Assembly (NCBI GenBank): GCA_019414045.1
Contig: DXMW01000005.1
Location: 1 to 27,501 of the forward strand
Source of the DNA: Collinsella sp.
GTDB taxonomy: Bacteria; Actinomycetota; Coriobacteriia; Coriobacteriales; Coriobacteriaceae
Direction: 5' to 3'
Length of the DNA: 27,501 nucleotides
Shown piece after piece: positions 21,591 to 27,501 of this stretch. Numbering within the stretch: the stretch's first letter is position 1; every line of letters starts with the position of its first letter. Both the position numbers and the translations under genes were made by a program. The notes beneath the pieces are model-generated. The model worked only from the letters and a program-made list of their open reading frames with translations, was not told where the DNA came from and ran no database searches.

Positions 21591-23956
21591 TAGCGCTCGC
21601 CTCCTTCCATGACGGCTGCAATTTCTTTTTGGGTAAGCCCCAGCTCCTCGGCGGAAAGCTGCGACTGTGCAATCTCCAGGTACGCCAGGCAGCCGTGCAG
21701 CAGCTCCTCGTGCGTGCCGGTGCCCACTACGTGACCGTCGTCGAGCACGATGATCTGGTCGGCGTGCATGATGGTCGCGATGCGCTGGGCCACGACCACG
21801 AGTGCGGCGTCGGTGACGTTTTTGGCCAGCTCCTCGCGCAGGCGCGCGTCGGTCTTGTAGTCGAGGGCGCTAAACGAGTCATCGAACACCACGACCTCGG
21901 GCTTTTTGGCCAACGCGCGGGCGATGGCCAGACGCTGGCGCTGGCCGCCCGAGACATTGGAGCCGCCCTGGCTGATGGGGGAGTCGTAGCCGCCCTCGCG
22001 CTCGGCGATAAAGTCCTCGGCCTGTGCGATGCGTGCCGCCTGACGCATGTCATCATCGCTCACCATGTCGCCGGCAAATTTGAGGTTGCTCTCGACAGTG
22101 CCCGAGAACAGACGCCCCTGCTGCGGGATGTAACCAATGCGGCGGCGAAGCTCGGAGAGGGTCATATCGCGCACGTCGATGCCGTCGAGCGAAATGCTGC
22201 CGCCCGTGACGTCGTACAGGCGCGGGATGAGCTGCACAAGCGTGGACTTGCCCGAGCCCGTGGAGCCAATGATGCCGAGCATCTGGCCGGCATGCGTGGT
22301 GAAGTTCACGCCGCTAATGACGTCGGCGCGGGCATCGGGATACTGGAAGCTCACGTCGCGGAAGGTGAGCTCACCGCGCGGCGCGCTGGCCGCGGGCAGC
22401 TTGGGCGAGGCGGGGTCGTTGATGCTCGTGGGGCAAGTGATGACCTCTTCCACGCGCTCGGCTGCGACTTCGGCGCGGGGCAGGATGACCGAGACCATGG
22501 TGAGGATCATAAACGCCATGACGATCTGCATGGTGTAGGAGATAAACGCCATCATGTTGCCGACCTGCATCACGCCGTCGGACACGCCCTGCGCGCCAAA
22601 CCAGACGATAAGCACGGTGATGCAGTTCATGACGAGCATCATGAGCGGCATCATAAAGCTCATGGCTCGGTTGGTGTAGAGCTGCGTGGTCATCAGGTCG
22701 AGCGAAGCCTTGTCAAAACGCTCGAGCTCATGCTCCTCGCGGTTGAACGAGCGGATAGGCATAAGGCCGTCGAGCAGCTCGCGGGCGGTAAGGTTCACAC
22801 GGTCCACAAAGCTCTGCATCTTTTTGAACTTGGGCATGGTGAGGCCCATGAGCACGCCGACGACGGCCGAGACAGCGATGATGGCCACGGCGATGGTCCA
22901 CTCCAGGCCGGTGTGGTTGGCCAGGACGCGCATGACGGCGACGATGCCCATGACGGGGGCCATCAGGCACATGCGGATAAACAGGGTTGCGGCCATCTGA
23001 ATCTGCTGAATGTCGTTGGTGCAGCGGGTGATGAGCGAGGCCTGGCTAAACTTGCCCACCTCGGCCGGCGAGAAGTGCATGACCTTGTTGAAGGTCTCGC
23101 GGCGCAGGTCGCGGGCGATGGAGCAGGCGGTGCGCGACGCCACAGCGCCGGTCAGGATGGTGGCGACCAGCGAGATCAGGCACAGGCCAAACATCGTGGT
23201 CGCCATGCGGCTCAGGTAGGCGTTCTGCACGTCGGCGGGATCGATACCCTGCGCTTTGTACTCGTCCTGCACATAGCTCACGGCGCGTTGGGTCACGATG
23301 GAGCCCGACATGGAGCCCATTTTGTCCGCCATTTGGTTGGCGCCCTCGACGAGCTTGCTTTGGTCTACCAGACCGCCCTCGACACCCAGGCGCAGGCTCT
23401 TCATGGTGATCTTACCGCCGTCGGCATCAATCTGCTTTTGCATGTTCTGCGCCGCTGCGGCCTTCTGCTGCATCTCGGCGAGCTGCTCGGGCGTCATCGC
23501 TGCCATTTGCTCGGGGGTGGGCATGGCCTGGGCGGCGCTGTTGTCTTTTTCGCTGGACGTGCCCATCATGTCGCCCATGGAGCTGGCGTCGATGCCCTGG
23601 TTGAGCGAAAGGACGACGGTCTCGGGCAGGCTCATGATGTCGGCAATCTTGCCGCCGTCGGCGCGCTCCTCCTCGGTGCCCTTGTACGTTCGAATGCCGT
23701 TGTTGTCCGCCTTGCTAAACACGGCATCCACAGCTTTGGCGTCCTTGGCGCCCATAAAGAGCTTGAGGTCATCGAGCGATTCGGCGCGAATGGTGTCGGG
23801 CACGGGTGAGGCGATGCCGCCTTGCTGCACGCCCACATCGACGATGTCACTCATATACGTAGGCAGCGCTAGGTCGGCATTGCAACTGATTACGATAAGT
23901 ACGATAGCCGTGAGCAGCGCCAGGACATGCTTTTTAAAGAGCTTGAGAATCCTCAC
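21590..23956 (-). CDS. ABC exporter half-transporter with degenerate ATPase site and large extracellular insert
   Basis: This encodes 788 residues from GTG 23956, which overlaps the MarR stop as GTGA and has AAAGGAGAG upstream. A first helix (about 10-30) is followed by a hydrophilic extracellular insert of about 200 residues (about 35-240), including the helical EQMAAMTPEQLAEMQQKAA. The other five helices and an ATPase follow. Walker A GSTGSGKST (near 562) and signature VSGGQRQR are intact, but the catalytic Glu after Walker B is Asp (VVVFDDSFSALD) and the switch His is Gln (VVAQRIATI). This is the degenerate partner usual in heterodimeric exporters. The insert is unusual, since most such subunits are about 580-600 residues. 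Confidence 0.9.
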   Translation of the reverse strand: MRILKLFKKHVLALLTAIVLIVISCNADLALPTYMSDIVDVGVQQGGIASPVPDTIRAESLDDLKLFMGAKDAKAVDAVFSKADNNGIRTYKGTEEERADGGKIADIMSLPETVVLSLNQGIDASSMGDMMGTSSEKDNSAAQAMPTPEQMAAMTPEQLAEMQQKAAAAQNMQKQIDADGGKITMKSLRLGVEGGLVDQSKLVEGANQMADKMGSMSGSIVTQRAVSYVQDEYKAQGIDPADVQNAYLSRMATTMFGLCLISLVATILTGAVASRTACSIARDLRRETFNKVMHFSPAEVGKFSQASLITRCTNDIQQIQMAATLFIRMCLMAPVMGIVAVMRVLANHTGLEWTIAVAIIAVSAVVGVLMGLTMPKFKKMQSFVDRVNLTARELLDGLMPIRSFNREEHELERFDKASLDLMTTQLYTNRAMSFMMPLMMLVMNCITVLIVWFGAQGVSDGVMQVGNMMAFISYTMQIVMAFMILTMVSVILPRAEVAAERVEEVITCPTSINDPASPKLPAASAPRGELTFRDVSFQYPDARADVISGVNFTTHAGQMLGIIGSTGSGKSTLVQLIPRLYDVTGGSISLDGIDVRDMTLSELRRRIGYIPQQGRLFSGTVESNLKFAGDMVSDDDMRQAARIAQAEDFIAEREGGYDSPISQGGSNVSGGQRQRLAIARALAKKPEVVVFDDSFSALDYKTDARLREELAKNVTDAALVVVAQRIATIMHADQIIVLDDGHVVGTGTHEELLHGCLAYLEIAQSQLSAEELGLTQKEIAAVMEGGER

Positions 23957-24402
23957 TCGGCATCTCTCCTTTCTTGGTTGCGGTCGATAATTTCGTTGGC
24001 ACGCCTTAGAAGGCGCACCATCTCTTGGGTATCCGTTTCGCCGAGCTGCTCGAGAAAGGCCGCGGTGCGGTCCTCGAATTCCCGACGTTTGATTTCGAGG
24101 TCTTGTCGGCCTTTGTCGGTCACCGTGACGTGTACGCGACGACGGTCGGTTTTTGAGTGCTCGCGCTCGACCCAGCCCTTGCCCTCGAGGGCGCGCAGGA
24201 TGTTGGCGATACGGGCGCTCGAGACCCAAGCGCGATCGGCGAGTTCGCTCGGCGTAAGCGAACCGCCGGCGAGCATGAGGGCGCGCATGACGGCCATCTC
24301 GCCGCTCATCGCCTGGTCGACAAAACGCGAAACGTGCTGGTGCATGCTGCCAAACTCGGTAAAGAGCTGACGCCCAAGCTCATGGAAATCGGTATCTTCC
24401 AC
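23953..24402 (-). CDS. MarR-family transcriptional regulator
   Basis: This encodes 149 residues. The winged-helix domain is clear: LTPSELADRAWVSSARIANI (53-72), then LRALEGKGWVERE and the wing DRRRVHVTVTDKG. A helical N-terminus and C-terminus for dimerisation flank it. It starts at GTG 24402 with AGGGG 6 nt before. It heads the operon with the two exporter genes, whose first gene overlaps it by 4 nt, so it most likely represses the operon until a ligand binds. A TAGAAACTA near 24418-24427 upstream could be part of its operator, but this is a weak guess. Confidence 0.88.
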   Translation of the reverse strand: MEDTDFHELGRQLFTEFGSMHQHVSRFVDQAMSGEMAVMRALMLAGGSLTPSELADRAWVSSARIANILRALEGKGWVEREHSKTDRRRVHVTVTDKGRQDLEIKRREFEDRTAAFLEQLGETDTQEMVRLLRRANEIIDRNQERRDAE

Positions 24403-24470
24403 CGAAAACCCCTAACACTAGAAACTATTTTTGGTGAAAGATGATACCCCTGTATGCACACCTCATACAG

Positions 24471-24573
24471 TAGATTTTTGGGACATGCCTAGAAATCTAC
24501 CTTCGTGGGCATTTCATGCCACCGCCTCCGTCGCGGCGAAAAAGTAGATTTCTAGGCATGTCCCAAAAATCTA
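24471..24573. repeat. Long hairpin element with 30-bp perfect arms
   Basis: 24471-24500 (TAGATTTTTGGGACATGCCT and ten more bases) is the exact reverse complement of 24544-24573, around a 43-nt spacer. It lies between the divergent MarR operon and the pfl leader, so it probably insulates neither as a terminator (no T-run) but resembles the other long hairpins of the window. Confidence 0.85.
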
Positions 24574-24574
24574 T

Positions 24575-24953
24575 CGGTGGGTACTTTACCCTGCTAAAGC
24601 TGGCATAACAGCTAGAGTGAAGGACGTATAAAGGCAAGGGGAAATATCAAATAATTCGGTGAACGGTAGATGATGGCGGGCGCGTTTCCTGCGGATTTGT
24701 TGAAAACGCTCTAATGACACAAAAAAAGGAACATATAACAGCCCTGATGAAGGGGGTGGCTATGTTATCCTTCACTAACGGGTGAAATCTTGGGTTTAGG
24801 GTTGCAAGACCAAGGTGAATAAACGTTTTTCCCTGCGCTAACGCGCGACGGAAGGCGAATGAAGCCGGTCATGCAGGTCTAACATTCAAGAATTCAATAA
24901 GCAGCGGTGTGAGAGAGCGCCGCATTACACGTAACTAGGAGCGTGGTTACACA
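24575..24953 (+). promoter_or_regulatory. Long leader region upstream of pflB
   Basis: No ORF of note is seen in these 380 nt. They contain TATAAA (24627-24632), a TTCAC-N6-GTGAA repeat (24771-24786), a CTTGG/CCAAG pair near 24788-24814, and a GTAAC/GTTAC stem (about 24931-24950) whose loop holds AGGAG, the likely ribosome site. The spacing from AGGAG to ATG is long (12 nt). The leader may be structured and control pflB translation, but no known riboswitch class was recognised. Confidence 0.35.
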
Positions 24954-27005
<2,052 letters not shown>

Positions 27006-27006
27006 C

Positions 27007-27031
27007 TATTGTTAGTGCTATACTAACAATA
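27007..27031 (+). other. Hairpin 1 between the two PFL genes
   Basis: TATTGTTAGT (27007-27016) pairs perfectly with ACTAACAATA (27022-27031) around a GCTAT loop, directly after the pflB stop. No T-run follows. It may stabilise the upstream message or mark a cleavage point. Confidence 0.7.
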
Positions 27032-27047
27032 ACGATTACTGATTAGT

Positions 27048-27067
27048 GCGCCGGTTTCGGCCGGCGC
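27048..27067 (+). other. Hairpin 2 between the two PFL genes
   Basis: GCGCCGG (27048-27054) pairs with CCGGCGC (27061-27067) around a 6-nt loop. It is followed by TATTAAT, not a real T-run. It sits 10 nt before the ribosome site of the small gene and could protect its 5' end. Confidence 0.6.
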
Positions 27068-27090
27068 CTATTAATCGAAGGAGACACATT

Positions 27091-27342
27091 ATGAAGGTTT
27101 CTGAAGTTTCCGAGACCCAGGCCGATAACCTGGTCCACATGCTCGACGCTTACGCCGAGAAGGGTGGCCACCACCTGAACATCAACGTCTTCAACCGTGA
27201 GACGCTGCTCGACGCTCAGGCTCACCCCGAGAAGTACCCGCAGCTGACCATCCGCGTTTCCGGCTATGCCGTGAACTTCCACACGCTCACCAAGGAGCAG
27301 CAGGACGAGGTCATTGCGCGTACCTTCCACGACAAGTTCTAA
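27091..27342 (+). CDS. grcA: Stand-alone glycyl-radical subunit of pyruvate formate-lyase (GrcA-like)
   Basis: This encodes 83 residues. It is equal to the C-terminal end of PflB: GGHHLNINVFNRETLLDAQ, PEKYPQLTIRVSGYAV with the radical glycine Gly58, and LTKEQQDEVIARTF. In E. coli, GrcA (YfiD) is a spare part that repairs oxygen-cut PFL. Here the neighbouring PflB lacks this domain, so this protein must complete the enzyme and be the target of the activating enzyme. ATG at 27091 follows AAGGAG (27078-27083) with 7 nt; an earlier in-frame start at 27046 would overlap hairpin 2 and is unlikely. Two hairpins separate it from pflB. Confidence 0.92.
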   Translation: MKVSEVSETQADNLVHMLDAYAEKGGHHLNINVFNRETLLDAQAHPEKYPQLTIRVSGYAVNFHTLTKEQQDEVIARTFHDKF

Positions 27343-27407
27343 AGGGGCTCAACTCCCGCAGGATCGCCGGGGCTGTTTGGGCTACCTCCCAAAACGTCCT
27401 CGGACAT

Positions 27408-27450
27408 GCAAAGAGGCTCGCTGCGCACTTCGTGCGGCGAGCCTCTTTGC
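27408..27450. terminator. Terminator after grcA, second copy of the 10312-10354 hairpin
   Basis: A 14-bp stem (GCAAAGAGGCTCGC, 27408-27421, with 27437-27450) encloses the same inner CGCAC-TTC-GTGCG hairpin as the first copy. The upstream box CGTCCTCGG(A/G)CATGC is also shared. It ends the pflB-grcA transcript. Confidence 0.75.
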
Positions 27451-27501
27451 GTCCTGACGCTCCTATTTGGCAAGGTGTTTTTTAGAATCCATTTTGCGCT
27501 C

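Noticed and set aside
19590..21593. 667-codon open frame on the plus strand opposite the ABC exporter subunit
   Set aside because: It lies wholly opposite a gene with all ABC motifs. Its His/Asp/Val-rich composition is the usual antisense artefact and no ribosome site was seen.
21629..23809. 726-codon open frame on the plus strand opposite the second exporter gene
   Set aside because: Same reason: antisense to a convincing gene, with repetitive His/Gly/Asp composition and no family resemblance.

Overview
The window is high-GC bacterial chromosome with dense, strongly codon-biased genes and clear AAGGAGG-type ribosome sites. The gene content suggests an anaerobic, saccharolytic gut actinobacterium, most likely Collinsella or a close relative in the Coriobacteriia. 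It includes a split pyruvate formate-lyase, tagatose-6-phosphate enzymes beside Leloir enzymes, a class II GalT, a flavodiiron oxygen-scavenging protein, and many long intergenic hairpins. The genus is inferred from the look of the proteins and was not tested by a search. No tRNA, rRNA, CRISPR array, complete insertion sequence or phage gene was seen.

Positions 1-11100 are mainly about galactose. lacA-lacB-lacC (+) convert galactose-6-phosphate to tagatose-1,6-bisphosphate. galK-galT (-) are the Leloir kinase and uridylyltransferase, and a LacI-family regulator is divergent from them across a region with three near-identical operator sites. fprA (+) encodes a flavodiiron protein. A DeoR-family regulator (-) faces a class II aldolase of the GatY/KbaY type (+), which could supply the last tagatose-pathway step because no class I LacD is seen. 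A HAD phosphatase and an AraC-family regulator (both -) follow.

Positions 12100-19250 are mixed. There is a gene-poor stretch, then a MutT-like NUDIX domain fused to a Vsr mismatch endonuclease domain that is broken by one in-frame amber codon. A BceAB-type ABC exporter (+) follows, then a GNAT acetyltransferase (-) and an AroF/G/H-type DAHP synthase (-) with a good promoter.

Positions 19660-24402 hold a three-gene minus-strand operon: a MarR-family regulator and the two halves of a heterodimeric ABC exporter. Both gene junctions overlap (GTGA and TAATG). Positions 24954-27342 encode pyruvate formate-lyase in two pieces: a 683-residue catalytic subunit with the Cys-Cys pair, and a separate 83-residue glycyl-radical subunit.

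The intergenic spaces are unusual. Almost every one holds a long, near-perfect inverted repeat with 15-35 bp arms. Several belong to recognisable families: a 50-bp GGGGACGTTCTT element appears twice, a 45-bp element appears twice in inverted orientation around the GNAT-aroF block, and a terminator hairpin appears twice with compensatory base-pair changes. The items most worth follow-up are the split PFL, the amber-interrupted MutT-Vsr fusion, the hairpin families, and the shared TGAAC/GTTCA half-sites upstream of lacA and galK.
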